From assembly GCF_003008695.1 (NCBI RefSeq), contig NZ_PXZT01000016.1, positions 1 through 60,787 of the forward strand: a DNA stretch of 60,787 nucleotides. The letters run 5' to 3'. Source of the DNA: Trichococcus alkaliphilus. GTDB lineage: Bacteria > Bacillota > Bacilli > Lactobacillales > Aerococcaceae. The notes beneath the pieces are model-generated. The model saw nothing but the letters and a program-made list of their open reading frames with translations, was not told the DNA's origin and did not search any database. Numbering within the stretch: the first letter of the stretch is position 1; each line of letters begins with the position of its first letter. A program made the translations under genes and the position numbers. Below, piece after piece: positions 17,840 to 26,490 of this stretch.

Positions 17840-17895
17840 CCTGACCAACTCTGACCTTATGTGTCCATTATACATTGACCTATTTTGACTTTCAA
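17840..17895 (-). promoter_or_regulatory. clpE promoter with two CtsR operators
   Basis: Minus strand: TTGAAA (17895-17890), 17-bp spacer, TATAAT (17872-17867). One CtsR site, AGTCAAAATAGGTCAAT (17890-17874), fills the spacer; a second, GGTCAGAGTTGGTCAGG (17856-17840), covers the start of transcription. Both match the tandem heptad (A/G)GTCAAA with a 3-bp gap. Confidence 0.88.
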
Positions 17896-18094
17896 GTGGT
17901 TTGCCTTGTGATGAAGCAAAAATTTCTTCGCGGGACGGCAGCCAGCCAAATGGGAAGGTTGTATTAAATTAGTGGCATTTCGGCAAATATGACAAAAATT
18001 TGAACGAATCTGGTTAAAACAGTTGTAGTATAAAGCGAAAGATGGTAATCTTATTCAATGAAAGGGTTATTTTTAATCCGGTTTCCCATTTTTC

Positions 18095-18103
18095 TGTTAT
18101 AAT
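18095..18103 (+). promoter_or_regulatory. extended -10 promoter of ptsHI
   Basis: TGTTATAAT: TG at 18095-18096 and perfect TATAAT at 18098-18103; the -35 region is poor. The start codon follows about 50 nt later. Confidence 0.6.
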
Positions 18104-18156
18104 GGAAACGTATTAAAAGTACCTTAAATAAATACATCTCAAAAGGGGTTTATGAC

Positions 18157-18423
18157 ATGGAAAGAAAAGAATATCACGTAATCGCAGAAACAGGGATTCA
18201 CGCACGTCCAGCAACTTTATTGGTGCAAACTGCAAGCAAATTTAATTCAGATATCAATTTAGAATACAAAGGTAAATCAGTTAACTTAAAATCCATTATG
18301 GGTGTAATGTCATTAGGCGTAGGCCAAGGCGCTGATGTTGTCATCACTGCAGAAGGTCCGGACGAAGCAGACGCTATGGCTGGAATCACTGAAACAATGG
18401 TAAAAGAAGGGCTAGCAGAGTAA
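18157..18423 (+). CDS. ptsH: phosphocarrier protein HPr
   Basis: 88 aa. HPr carries phosphate from Enzyme I to the sugar-specific Enzymes II of the PTS. His15 in GIHARPA is the catalytic phosphorylation site and Ser46 in KSIMGVM is the regulatory site used by HPr kinase in Firmicutes, where HPr-Ser-P works with CcpA in catabolite repression. A plain AAAAGGGG site precedes ATG 18157. ptsI begins one base after its stop. AT-richer codons than most neighbours fit very high expression. Confidence 0.98.
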   Translation: MERKEYHVIAETGIHARPATLLVQTASKFNSDINLEYKGKSVNLKSIMGVMSLGVGQGADVVITAEGPDEADAMAGITETMVKEGLAE

Positions 18424-18424
18424 T

Positions 18425-20158
18425 ATGAAAAACCACTTACAAGGAATAGCAGCTAGTGACGGTATTGCAATCGCGAAAGCATATTTGCTTACCGAACCGG
18501 ATCTATCCTTTGAGAAGCGTAAAGTGGAAGATTCAGAAGGCGAAATTGCTCGCCTTTTGCAAAGCTTTGAAACCGCTAAATCAGAGGTAAGTGCAATCAG
18601 AGACAAAGCGGCAGTGTCACTTGGCGAAGAAGAAGCACAAGTTTTTGATGCACATTTAATGGTATTATCCGATCCAGAAATGATTGGATCAATGAATTCA
18701 AACATCCGCGACAACGGTGTCAATGCTGAATCAGCACTTTCTGATGTTGCCGGCATGTTCATCGGTATGTTCGAAGCGATGGAAGACAATCCATACATGC
18801 AAGAACGTGCAGCGGATATCCGCGACGTTACTGAGCGTGTATTGAGCCACTTATTGGGTGTTAAAATCCCTAACCCATCGACAATCACTGAAGAAGTGAT
18901 CGTCGTTGCCAAAGATTTGACTCCTAGTGATACTGCTCAATTGAACCGTGATTATGTTAAAGGATTCGTTACCGACATCGGTGGACGCACTTCCCACAGC
19001 GCAATCATGGCCCGTTCTTTGGAAATCCCTGCAATCGTAGGTTCAAAAGAGATCACACAAATCGTCAAAGATGGCGATATCATCATTTTGGATGGTTTGG
19101 ACGGCGACGTCTTCATCAATCCTGATGAAGAAACATTAGCTGCATACAAGAAGAAAGCTGAAGAGTTTTCTGCGATGCAAGCTGAATGGCACAAACTGAA
19201 GAATGCAGATACAGTGACAGCAGACGGTAAACATATCGAATTGGCAGCCAATATCGGAACGCCTAAAGATTTGGACGGCGTTATCGCTAACGGCGCTGAA
19301 GCGATCGGTCTATACCGTACTGAATTCCTGTATATGGACTCTTCGGACTTCCCGACAGAAGATGAGCAATTCGATGCTTATAAAGCTGTTTTGGAAGGCA
19401 TGGAAGGAAAACCTGTCGTTGTTCGTACAATGGACATCGGTGGGGACAAAGAATTGCCTTATTTGGAATTGCCGAAAGAAATGAATCCATTCTTGGGTTA
19501 CCGTGCAATCCGTATTTGTTTGGCTGAGCCAGAAATGTTCCGTACACAATTGCGTGCATTGTTGCGTGCTTCCGTTTACGGTAAATTACGCATCATGTTC
19601 CCGATGATTTCAACTCTGAACGAATTCAGAGCAGCAAAAGCGATGTTGGATGAAGAAAAAGCGAATCTATTGGCCGATGGCGTAGAAGTCGCTGATGATA
19701 TCCAAGTAGGTATCATGATCGAAATCCCAGCAGCTGCTGTTTTAGCTCATCAATTCGCTAAAGAAGTAGATTTCTTCAGTATCGGAACAAATGACTTGAT
19801 CCAATACACAATGGCAGCAGACCGCATGAACCAACAAGTTTCTTACTTGTATCAACCTTACAACCCAGCTATCCTTACGCTGATCAAGCATGTTATCGAT
19901 GCTTCTCATGCTGAAGGCAAATGGACTGGTATGTGTGGCGAGATGGCCGGCGACCAAACAGCGGTTCCGTTGTTGGTAGGTCTTGGTTTGGATGAGTTCT
20001 CAATGAGCGCATCCAGCGTCCTGAAAACACGCAGCTTGATGAAACGCTTGGATTCCAAAGAAATGGAAACATTAGCGGACAAAGCGATCAATGAATGTAC
20101 GACTGTTGAAGAAGTCATTGCATTGGTTGAAGAAATGAAAGCTAAATTAGTAGACTAA
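18425..20158 (+). CDS. ptsI: PEP-protein phosphotransferase (PTS Enzyme I)
   Basis: 577 aa. Enzyme I autophosphorylates with phosphoenolpyruvate and passes the phosphate to HPr. His191 in [13 protein letters not shown] is the active-site histidine; the C-terminal PEP-binding barrel shows [34 protein letters not shown] and the catalytic Cys in [10 protein letters not shown]. Length is standard. It overlaps no gene but begins one base after ptsH (TAATATG), so the two are translationally coupled. A strong hairpin closes the operon. Confidence 0.98.
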   Translation: MKNHLQGIAASDGIAIAKAYLLTEPDLSFEKRKVEDSEGEIARLLQSFETAKSEVSAIRDKAAVSLGEEEAQVFDAHLMVLSDPEMIGSMNSNIRDNGVNAESALSDVAGMFIGMFEAMEDNPYMQERAADIRDVTERVLSHLLGVKIPNPSTITEEVIVVAKDLTPSDTAQLNRDYVKGFVTDIGGRTSHSAIMARSLEIPAIVGSKEITQIVKDGDIIILDGLDGDVFINPDEETLAAYKKKAEEFSAMQAEWHKLKNADTVTADGKHIELAANIGTPKDLDGVIANGAEAIGLYRTEFLYMDSSDFPTEDEQFDAYKAVLEGMEGKPVVVRTMDIGGDKELPYLELPKEMNPFLGYRAIRICLAEPEMFRTQLRALLRASVYGKLRIMFPMISTLNEFRAAKAMLDEEKANLLADGVEVADDIQVGIMIEIPAAAVLAHQFAKEVDFFSIGTNDLIQYTMAADRMNQQVSYLYQPYNPAILTLIKHVIDASHAEGKWTGMCGEMAGDQTAVPLLVGLGLDEFSMSASSVLKTRSLMKRLDSKEMETLADKAINECTTVEEVIALVEEMKAKLVD

Positions 20159-20171
20159 GCCGATTCAGGTT

Positions 20172-20207
20172 AAAAAGGCCGGGCATGCTTGCATGCCTGG
20201 CCTTTTT
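20172..20207 (+). terminator. terminator of ptsHI
   Basis: Seventeen-bp stem (20172-20188 with 20191-20207) with one mismatch-free GC core, ending in T5. Confidence 0.95.
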
Positions 20208-20307
20208 GTGTGCCTACGATTCCAAACCGATCACGGATATACAGTCCCTGTTATTTGCGCATCCCATTTCGGGTGGATATATTTTGAAAAGTAGGTCTGC
20301 GGGATGA

Positions 20308-20336
20308 GTGACAAATATCGAAATGTTCTATATACT
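20308..20336 (+). promoter_or_regulatory. promoter of the 20.4-kb glycosyltransferase gene
   Basis: GTGACA (20308-20313), 17-bp spacer, TATACT (20331-20336). Confidence 0.6.
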
Positions 20337-20386
20337 GAATATATTGAGTCATTATAAATTTGATGGGATTTTTTCGAGGTGAAATC

Positions 20387-21592
20387 ATGAGAATAGGCAT
20401 GTTTACAGATTCGTATTTTCCTCAAGTGAGCGGGGTTTCCACTTCAATCCGCACCTTGAAAGAGGAATTGGAGGCAGAAGGTCATGAGGTCGTCATTTTT
20501 ACCACAACCGACCCGAAAGCTGACGAAGCTGAAAAAAATATAATCCGTTTGACCAGCATCCCGTTCTTGTCTTTCAAAGATCGTAGGGTTGCGGTCAAAG
20601 GGATGAACAAAGCGTTGAAGGAAGCGAAGAAACAGAAGATTGATATCGTGCACACGCATACGGAGTTCAGCTTGGGCTTGACGGGTAAATTCGTCGGGTA
20701 CATGCTGGAGATCCCGACGGTGCATACCTATCACACCATGTACGAAAAATATCTGCACTACATCGCTAAAGGGAAAGTTGTGAAACCCCGTGCGGTCAAG
20801 ATAGCCTCCCGTTATTTCTGCAACAGTACGATGGGCATCATTGCTCCAAGCGAGCAAATGAAGGAGAAATTGGCATCCTACAATATCTACAAGGAAATTC
20901 GCGTCATTCCAACAGGTGTCAGGATACCCGAACAGATTGTCGGCATCAAATCCCGCAAGCGCGAAGAGTTGGGCATTTCGGATTCCGAATTGGTGCTGCT
21001 CTCCCTCAGCAGGTTGTCTTCAGAAAAAAATCTGGATAAGCTTGTTCATGCCTTTCCTGAGGTTGTGGAAGCCTACCCGTCCGCAAAGCTTGTGTTCGTC
21101 GGTGACGGGCCGATGCGCCATGATTTGGAGACGCTGGTGGCGGGAATGGATTTGACCCGTAATGTGATCTTCGTCGGCGAAGTCAGAAATGAAGATGTGA
21201 GCGAATATTATCAGATGGCGGATATTTATATCAATGCTTCAGAATCAGAGACGCAAGGCTTGACCTACTTGGAATCGATTGTAAATGGGTGTCCGGTCAT
21301 CGCTAAACGGAATGACTATTTATCCGGTCTGATAACAGAGGACAGCTTAGGGATGTTGTTCGAAGAGGATGACAAAATCGGCAAGGCCATCATCGCATAT
21401 GCGGACTTTTTTCACAGTTCCGATGTTGCGATCAACCAAGAAGTATGGGATGAACTGATGCAGGAAATTTCTTCAAAAGCATTTGCGGATGCCGTATTGA
21501 GCTATTATCAAACAAGTATCGACATTTATGAATCGCAGCCGCGCGAAGAATTGAAATTAAGAGTGAATCTCCTGGAAAAAATCAAACGTTGA
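20387..21592 (+). CDS. glycosyltransferase family 4, probable diacylglycerol glucosyltransferase
   Basis: 401 aa GT-B fold enzyme. The N-terminal MRIGMFTDSYFPQVSGVSTSIRT-type start, the HTHTEFSLGL stretch and the C-terminal nucleotide-sugar site with ESETQGLTYLESI (EX7E-like) match lactic acid bacterial enzymes that add the first glucose to diacylglycerol, making the glycolipid anchor of lipoteichoic acid (LafA/BgsB type). It would act at the inner membrane face using UDP-glucose. Start ATG 20387 follows GAGGTG at a short five-base gap. It has its own promoter and terminator. In enterococci the two anchor glycosyltransferase genes are adjacent; the likely partner here is at 35.2 kb. Exact sugar and linkage are inference. 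Confidence 0.72.
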   Translation: MRIGMFTDSYFPQVSGVSTSIRTLKEELEAEGHEVVIFTTTDPKADEAEKNIIRLTSIPFLSFKDRRVAVKGMNKALKEAKKQKIDIVHTHTEFSLGLTGKFVGYMLEIPTVHTYHTMYEKYLHYIAKGKVVKPRAVKIASRYFCNSTMGIIAPSEQMKEKLASYNIYKEIRVIPTGVRIPEQIVGIKSRKREELGISDSELVLLSLSRLSSEKNLDKLVHAFPEVVEAYPSAKLVFVGDGPMRHDLETLVAGMDLTRNVIFVGEVRNEDVSEYYQMADIYINASESETQGLTYLESIVNGCPVIAKRNDYLSGLITEDSLGMLFEEDDKIGKAIIAYADFFHSSDVAINQEVWDELMQEISSKAFADAVLSYYQTSIDIYESQPREELKLRVNLLEKIKR

Positions 21593-21599
21593 ACCCGAA

Positions 21600-21646
21600 C
21601 GCCGGGAAGCAGATTACTTGGATAATCTGTTTTCCGGCGCTTTTTT
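21600..21646 (+). terminator. terminator of the 20.4-kb glycosyltransferase gene
   Basis: Long stem CGCCGGGAAGCAGATTA with TAATCTGTTTTCCGGCG (21600-21616 with 21623-21639) and T6. Confidence 0.92.
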
Positions 21647-21711
21647 GTTTTTATCTGAGCTAGGCGTAAGGTATACTGTTAACATAGCTTTTGGAAGGGG
21701 CGGTTGTATAA

Positions 21712-22578
21712 ATGGAAAAAATTGGCTTTATCGGAACGGGTGTCATGGGCTCATCCATGATCAGACATCTTTTGAATGCGGGCTATCCTGTCCATGTCTA
21801 TAATCGAACGAAGAGCAGAGCGGATGCAGTCATCGGTGAGGGTGCAAAATGGTGCGATACGCCTGCCGATGTGACGGCGCAAGCAGATATCGTCATCACT
21901 ATAGTAGGCTACCCGACAGACGTTGAAGAGACCTATTTTGGCGAGGCCGGAATCTTCTCGCAAGCGGATGACCACCATATCCTCATTGATATGACAACGA
22001 GTACGCCGACTCTGGCGGAAAAAATATATGCTTTCGGAAAAGAAAAAGGCATTGCTACTCTGGATGCCCCGGTATCAGGGGGAGACAAGGGTGCGCAGAA
22101 CGGAACGCTCACAACGATGGTCGGCGGAGATCAAGAAACATTCGATGCCGCAAAAGAAGTTCTGTCCGTATTTTCCAGTAAGGTGATGCTGCAAGGGCCA
22201 GCCGGTAGCGGCCAGCACACAAAAATGGCCAACCAGATCATGGTGGCCGGCACGATGACCGGTATGACCGAATTGCTGATTTATTCGAAAGCCGCCGGAT
22301 TGGATTTGGAACGCGTAATCGAACAAGTCGGTTCCGGCAGTGCCGCGAACTGGTCTTTGACGAACTATGGCCCTCGGATCCTGAAGCAAGATTACACAGC
22401 AGGGTTCTTCGTCAAACATTTTGTGAAAGACCTTAAGATCGCGCTGGATGAAGCGGAGAAGATGGGCATCGATTTGCCGGCTACAAAACAAGCAGCACTC
22501 CTTTACGAACAATTAGCGGGCAAAGGTTTCGCTGATGATGGTACGCAAGCACTGGTGAAGCTTTGGTGGGGCGAATAA
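21712..22578 (+). CDS. beta-hydroxyacid dehydrogenase (3-hydroxyisobutyrate dehydrogenase family)
   Basis: 288 aa. N-terminal NAD(P)-binding Rossmann motif GFIGTGVMGSSM, the substrate-binding DAPVSGGDKGAQNGTL (about 120-135), and the catalytic lysine in GSGQHTKMANQI (about 164-175) define the family that oxidises 3-hydroxyisobutyrate, tartronate semialdehyde and similar acids. The substrate cannot be told from sequence; no valine-degradation or glyoxylate genes are nearby. AAGGGG lies nine bases before ATG 21712. It stands alone between terminators. Confidence 0.85.
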   Translation: MEKIGFIGTGVMGSSMIRHLLNAGYPVHVYNRTKSRADAVIGEGAKWCDTPADVTAQADIVITIVGYPTDVEETYFGEAGIFSQADDHHILIDMTTSTPTLAEKIYAFGKEKGIATLDAPVSGGDKGAQNGTLTTMVGGDQETFDAAKEVLSVFSSKVMLQGPAGSGQHTKMANQIMVAGTMTGMTELLIYSKAAGLDLERVIEQVGSGSAANWSLTNYGPRILKQDYTAGFFVKHFVKDLKIALDEAEKMGIDLPATKQAALLYEQLAGKGFADDGTQALVKLWWGE

Positions 22579-22646
22579 GGCGCACTGCTCAAATATTGAT
22601 TTTCTTGGGTAAATTACAGTAAATTGATGCGCAGTCAGAAAAAAAA

Positions 22647-22655
22647 TGCTAGAAT
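22647..22655 (+). promoter_or_regulatory. extended -10 promoter of ykuJ
   Basis: TGCTAGAAT, about 34 nt before the start codon; a weak TTGATG lies further upstream at 20-bp spacing. Confidence 0.4.
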
Positions 22656-22688
22656 AAATAAGAAGTTAGTCTTGAAAGGGGAAATATC

Positions 22689-22919
22689 ATGAAACCTTCA
22701 CAGCTCTCAGCGATCCTTCGTCGCCTAGAAGTAATGATGGAAGACAATGGTGATGTCGAAATCCGTCGTTTTGAAAAAGCAGGCGTAGAACGTTGCGTCG
22801 TTAAATACAACCGCGATACGGAAAGTTTTGAATTGGAAGAACACGATTCAAACCAAACTTATCAATTTGATGATCTTGATTTAGTTGCCATCGAAATTTA
22901 CGAATTATTACAAGATTAA
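22689..22919 (+). CDS. ykuJ: YkuJ family protein (DUF1797)
   Basis: 76 aa small acidic protein. The RRFEKxGVE segment and the closing YQFDDLDLVAIEIYELLQD are hallmarks of the YkuJ family, conserved across Bacilli; a structure of a homologue is known but no function. No membrane segment or catalytic motif. ATG 22689 has AAAGGGG upstream. Monocistronic with a strong terminator. Confidence 0.9.
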   Translation: MKPSQLSAILRRLEVMMEDNGDVEIRRFEKAGVERCVVKYNRDTESFELEEHDSNQTYQFDDLDLVAIEIYELLQD

Positions 22920-22941
22920 TTCATCCATCCTTGCATGAACT

Positions 22942-22988
22942 AAGGCAGCGGGAAAATGAGTCGGCTCATTTTCCCGCTGCCTTTTTTT
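22942..22988 (+). terminator. terminator of ykuJ
   Basis: Perfect stem GGCAGCGGGAAAATGAG with its complement (about 22944-22960 with 22965-22981), 4-nt loop, T7. Confidence 0.96.
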
Positions 22989-23069
22989 GTCTTTTCCATT
23001 TTCATGGGAATAAAGTGGCAATCATTAAAATTTTTTAATTTTTATGTAGAGTAATTCCGCAACATTCAG

Positions 23070-23075
23070 TATACT
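23070..23075 (+). promoter_or_regulatory. possible -10 element of hom
   Basis: TATACT, 33 nt before the hom start; an A/T-rich block (23025-23045) lies upstream, but the -35 hexamer is poor. Confidence 0.3.
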
Positions 23076-23108
23076 GTGTAATAAGGAAATAATTGAAGAG
23101 GTGGAATA

Positions 23109-24398
23109 ATGGCAAACAAGATTTACGTAGGTTTATTAGGACTAGGAACGATAGGGACTGGCGTTGCCCGCATCATCGGCGGCCACCAAAATAAAATCAA
23201 TCAAGTAGTTGGACAGGAAGTAGTCATCAAAACGGTTCTGGACCGCGATATTGAAAAATGCAAAACTTTCTTTGGCGAGTCTGTTCATTGCACAGATAAT
23301 TTTGATGAGATTTTGAATGACGAAGAAATTTCGATCATCGTAGAATTGATCGGATATGTTCCGGTTGCAAAAGATTACATCTCCAAAGCATTGGCGGCTG
23401 GAAAGCATGTCGTTTCAGCAAACAAAGATCTTGTGGCTTTGCATGGGAAAGAATTGGTCACGCTGGCGAAAGCGAACAAATGCGATTTCTTGTATGAAGC
23501 AGCTGTTGCTGGCGGTGTTCCGATCCTGCGTGCGATCACGGAAAGTTTCGCTTCCGACAACATCCAAAAAGTCATGGGGATCGTGAACGGTACGACCAAC
23601 TTCATGATGACGAAAATGGACAAAGAAGGCTACTCTTACGACGAAGCCTTGGCATTGGCACAGGAATTGGGCTTTGCCGAAAAAAATCCGACAAGCGATG
23701 TCGATGGATTGGATGCAGCGCGCAAAATGGTCATTTTGGCTCGTCTTGCCTTCGGAACGAATGATGTGACTTTGGATGATGTAGCAGTGACGGGTATCCG
23801 CAATGTTTCCATCAACGACATCAAGTTGGCGAATCGTTTGGGCTACAAAATCAAGTTGATCGGTACTGCCGAAAAAATCGACGACAGCGTCAATGTGGAA
23901 GTCGGACCGGTATTTGTTCCGGAATCGCATCCTTTGGCCAGCGTCAACAATGAAATGAATGCTGTATTTGTGGCAGGGGAAGCTTTAGGGGAAACGATGT
24001 TCTACGGTGCCGGAGCTGGCGAGTTGCCTACCGCGACAGCCGTAGTCAGTGATGTGATGAATATCGCTAAAAATATCCTTATGGGAACAACTGGTAACAT
24101 CTTCAACGAGTATGAGGTAGAGACCCTGATCGCGAAGCCTGAGCAGGTCATCAATCCTGTATTCATGCGTTTGGAAGTTACCGATCGTGCAGGCCAATTT
24201 TTGGAATTGGCAAAAATATTCGCCACTGCAGAAGTCAGCTTTGATAAGATCATCCAAGAGCCATTGGCAAACGGTAAAGCGATCATTGTCATCGTGACAC
24301 ATCCGATGTCGAAAGCGCAAGAAAATGAAATCATCCAAGCGATGGAAGATAATGATGATATGAAATTGAAAGTCCATTTCAAAGTTTTGGAACACTGA
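23109..24398 (+). CDS. hom: homoserine dehydrogenase
   Basis: 429 aa. Reduces aspartate semialdehyde to homoserine for threonine and methionine synthesis. NAD(P)-binding GLGTIG (11-16), the family motif VVSANKDLVALHG, NGTTNFMMTKM and the catalytic-region segment FAEKNPTSDVDGLDAARK are present; a C-terminal ACT domain (about 350-428) indicates feedback control by an amino acid, usually threonine. GAGGTGG precedes ATG 23109. thrB follows 82 bases later, with no thrC between as in the Bacillus hom-thrC-thrB order. Confidence 0.96.
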   Translation: MANKIYVGLLGLGTIGTGVARIIGGHQNKINQVVGQEVVIKTVLDRDIEKCKTFFGESVHCTDNFDEILNDEEISIIVELIGYVPVAKDYISKALAAGKHVVSANKDLVALHGKELVTLAKANKCDFLYEAAVAGGVPILRAITESFASDNIQKVMGIVNGTTNFMMTKMDKEGYSYDEALALAQELGFAEKNPTSDVDGLDAARKMVILARLAFGTNDVTLDDVAVTGIRNVSINDIKLANRLGYKIKLIGTAEKIDDSVNVEVGPVFVPESHPLASVNNEMNAVFVAGEALGETMFYGAGAGELPTATAVVSDVMNIAKNILMGTTGNIFNEYEVETLIAKPEQVINPVFMRLEVTDRAGQFLELAKIFATAEVSFDKIIQEPLANGKAIIVIVTHPMSKAQENEIIQAMEDNDDMKLKVHFKVLEH

Positions 24399-24480
24399 TC
24401 GGATTTCTTTCGTATTTCGAACACACTAAAGATTAAGAAATGATGGACCATCGTTCTTTTGGAAAGGATTGATTAGTAGG

Positions 24481-25350
24481 ATGTTTGATATCCGTGTACC
24501 GGCAACTTCCGCCAATTTGGGACCAGGCTTTGATTCCCTTGGATTGGCTGTATCATTATATTTGACCTTGACTGTAAAAGAAGAGGCCGACGAGTGGGAA
24601 ATCCTCCATGATTTGGGAGCGGGGATTCCGACTGATAAAACGAATCTGATTATTGAAACCGCATTGTCTTTAGCGCCGAACATGGCACCAAGGAAAATTA
24701 CGATGACGAGTGAAGTACCTGCTGCCAGAGGTTTGGGCAGCAGTTCAGCTGCCATCGTTGCGGGGATTGAGTTGGCTAATCAATGCGCAGATCTGCAATT
24801 GAGCATTGACGATAAAATTCAAATCGCGACACGCATCGAAGGCCATCCTGACAATGTGACACCTGCCATCACGGGAGATTTTACGGTCGGAGCCGTTTTG
24901 GATTCCAAAGTATACTGGACGAAAGCGAGTTTCCCTGAAACTGCTTTGGTAGTGACGATTCCGGAAAAGGAATTGTTGACGAAAGAGAGCAGGGCTGTTT
25001 TGCCGGATTCGCTTCCGTTCAAGGAAGCAATCAAAGGCAGCAGCATCTCGAATGTGCTGGTGGCGGCTGTTTTCTCGGGTGACATCGAAAAAGCGGGCGC
25101 ATTGATGGAGCAGGATGTCTTCCATGAGCCTTATCGCGGTGTCTTGGTTCCGGAATTGAGTCAAGTCCGGGAATTGGGGCATGAGATGGGCGCGTACGGT
25201 ACTTATCTGAGTGGTGCCGGCACGACGATCCTTACGATGATCCATCCTGAAAAGGCAGCAGCATTCGTAGCTGCGGCTAGAGCCGCTGTCAAAGACAGTG
25301 AAGTCAAGTTGCTGCATGTTGAAAAAAATGGTGTGCAAGTAATCAAATAA
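24481..25350 (+). CDS. thrB: homoserine kinase
   Basis: 289 aa GHMP kinase. Phosphorylates homoserine in the threonine pathway. The N-terminal VPATSANLGPGFDSLGLA and the ATP-binding loop PAARGLGSSSAAIVAG are diagnostic; the C-terminal GAGTTI loop completes the active site. I use ATG 24481, which gives the standard length; the ribosome site GGAAAGGA is 12 bases upstream, a little far, and an in-frame TTG at 24469 lies too close to it. It forms an operon with hom and ends at a terminator. Confidence 0.95.
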   Translation: MFDIRVPATSANLGPGFDSLGLAVSLYLTLTVKEEADEWEILHDLGAGIPTDKTNLIIETALSLAPNMAPRKITMTSEVPAARGLGSSSAAIVAGIELANQCADLQLSIDDKIQIATRIEGHPDNVTPAITGDFTVGAVLDSKVYWTKASFPETALVVTIPEKELLTKESRAVLPDSLPFKEAIKGSSISNVLVAAVFSGDIEKAGALMEQDVFHEPYRGVLVPELSQVRELGHEMGAYGTYLSGAGTTILTMIHPEKAAAFVAAARAAVKDSEVKLLHVEKNGVQVIK

Positions 25351-25355
25351 TTGTG

Positions 25356-25392
25356 GGCCCGAGAAGTAAAATCCTCGGGTCTTTTGTTTTTT
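25356..25392 (+). terminator. terminator of hom-thrB
   Basis: Stem GGCCCGAG with CTCGGGTC (25356-25363 with 25374-25381), followed by TTTTGTTTTTTT. Confidence 0.88.
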
Positions 25393-25726
25393 TGGTTAGT
25401 GCCCGCAAAGTGAGGACCGAGAGCGAGCAGAAAAGATGAATAACGGAAAGTTATCCATCTTTCCAGACATCCGAACGCAAGCGTCCGGATGTCTGAGCGC
25501 GAATCATCGCGCTCATCCTAGACGCGCTCTGGCCTGCAGGGGATTCCGCTTAGTGCTCTCAAGCTGCTGATGGGCATCGCGCCATATCAAACGTGTTCTG
25601 AATCCCAGAAATCTGCGCCTAAGCTGACTACCACACACGGACAAAAAGCGTCCGTTTAGTGTTAGTCCTCTTAGTGCTCGATTTCTACCCGGGATTCATC
25701 ACACTCTCCCGCATAGCATCGCGCTC
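25393..25726. repeat. gene-free hairpin cluster with short internal repeats
   Basis: No ORF is credible. At least four hairpins follow one another: 25432-25462 (13 bp, one mismatch), 25465-25494 (9+3 bp, CAAG loop), 25495-25514 (8 bp perfect, directly abutting) and an extended imperfect one at 25616-25677 built on ACGGAC/GTCCGT. Short words recur: CTTAGTGCTC at 25549 and 25670 (TTAGTGCCC near 25396), CATCGCGCTC at 25505 and 25717 (a CATCGCGCC at 25575), and GGGATTC/GAATCCC at 25540 and 25600. It looks like a dispersed intergenic repeat or a structured RNA; other copies cannot be sought here. Confidence 0.55.
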
Positions 25727-25754
25727 TTGTATTTTTTTGTTTATGCTTTATAAT
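25727..25754 (+). promoter_or_regulatory. promoter of the yqeG operon
   Basis: TTGTAT (25727-25732), 16-bp spacer, perfect TATAAT (25749-25754). A second TATAAT at 25771-25776 has a poorer TTATAA partner 17 bp upstream. Confidence 0.65.
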
Positions 25755-25794
25755 GTTACTGGAATGGGGTTATAATATACAATTGGATAGTAGT

Positions 25795-25962
25795 GAGGCT
25801 GGGTCAAAACTTTTTTGTGGGGTACAGGATGTTTTTTTCGGATTGTGTGCCGTGCAGTTTTTTGGTTTTGGGGCGCGACTTGGGGGGGTTCTCTCGGGGT
25901 CTGCTTGAAAAGTGACGTTGTTGCTTTTTCCCGTCCTCTTATTTTTTTGATGAGGAGACATT
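25795..25962 (+). other. GAGGCTGGG-type element in the yqeG leader
   Basis: Begins with GAGGCTGGGTCAAAAC, resembling a GAGGCTGGGxCAAAA string that I recall as scattered between genes of several Firmicutes. The rest is strongly G/T-biased with T-runs and a seven-G run near 25883. No coding frame. It lies between the predicted promoter and yqeG, giving a leader of about 200 nt. Confidence 0.4.
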
Positions 25963-26490
25963 ATGTTAAATAAATTCAAACCGACATGGATGGTGGAGTC
26001 CATCTATCACATCACTCCGGAACAACTTGAAAAGAACAACATCAAAGGTGTACTGACCGATCTGGACAATACTTTGATCGCCTGGAATAATCCGGAAGGG
26101 ACACAGGAATTGAAGGATTGGATCGCTTTGATGAAAGAAAATGCGATACCTGTCGTCATCATTTCCAACAACAGCGATAAGCGCATCAAGATAATTGCGG
26201 ATAAGCTGCAATTGTCCTATGTGCCAAGATCCATGAAGCCTTCCCGCCGCGGCTACATCAAGGCAGCAGAACAGCTGCAGATTCCGTTAGATCAATGCCT
26301 GATGGTTGGGGACCAATTGCTTACGGATGTTTTTGGCGCAAGTCGAGCGGGAGTCAAGAGTGTGTGGGTAATGCCGATCATCAATTCGGACGGATGGAAT
26401 ACGCGCATAAACCGATTCTTTGAAAGAAAACTGCTGAAACGTTTGTTGAAAAATGATCCAGGAATGATATGGAGGAAATCACTTGACTAA
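25963..26490 (+). CDS. yqeG: YqeG family HAD IIIA-type phosphatase
   Basis: 175 aa. HAD motif I DLDNT (33-37), motif II in VVIISNN, a lysine in MKPSRRGY and motif III GDQLLTDVFGA give a complete phosphatase active site without a cap insertion. Relatives are annotated as phosphatidylglycerophosphate phosphatase-like, but the bacterial role is not established. GAGGAG lies seven bases before ATG 25963. It opens the yqeG-tmcAL operon and overlaps yqeH by eight bases. Confidence 0.92.
   Translation: MLNKFKPTWMVESIYHITPEQLEKNNIKGVLTDLDNTLIAWNNPEGTQELKDWIALMKENAIPVVIISNNSDKRIKIIADKLQLSYVPRSMKPSRRGYIKAAEQLQIPLDQCLMVGDQLLTDVFGASRAGVKSVWVMPIINSDGWNTRINRFFERKLLKRLLKNDPGMIWRKSLD

Noticed and set aside
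18095-18120. Possible cre site near the ptsH start of transcription
   Set aside because: TGGAAACGTATTAA deviates from the cre consensus at several fixed positions.
25393-25726. CRISPR-like repeats
   Set aside because: Repeated words are only 9-10 bases and irregularly spaced; no regular repeat-spacer pattern and no cas genes.
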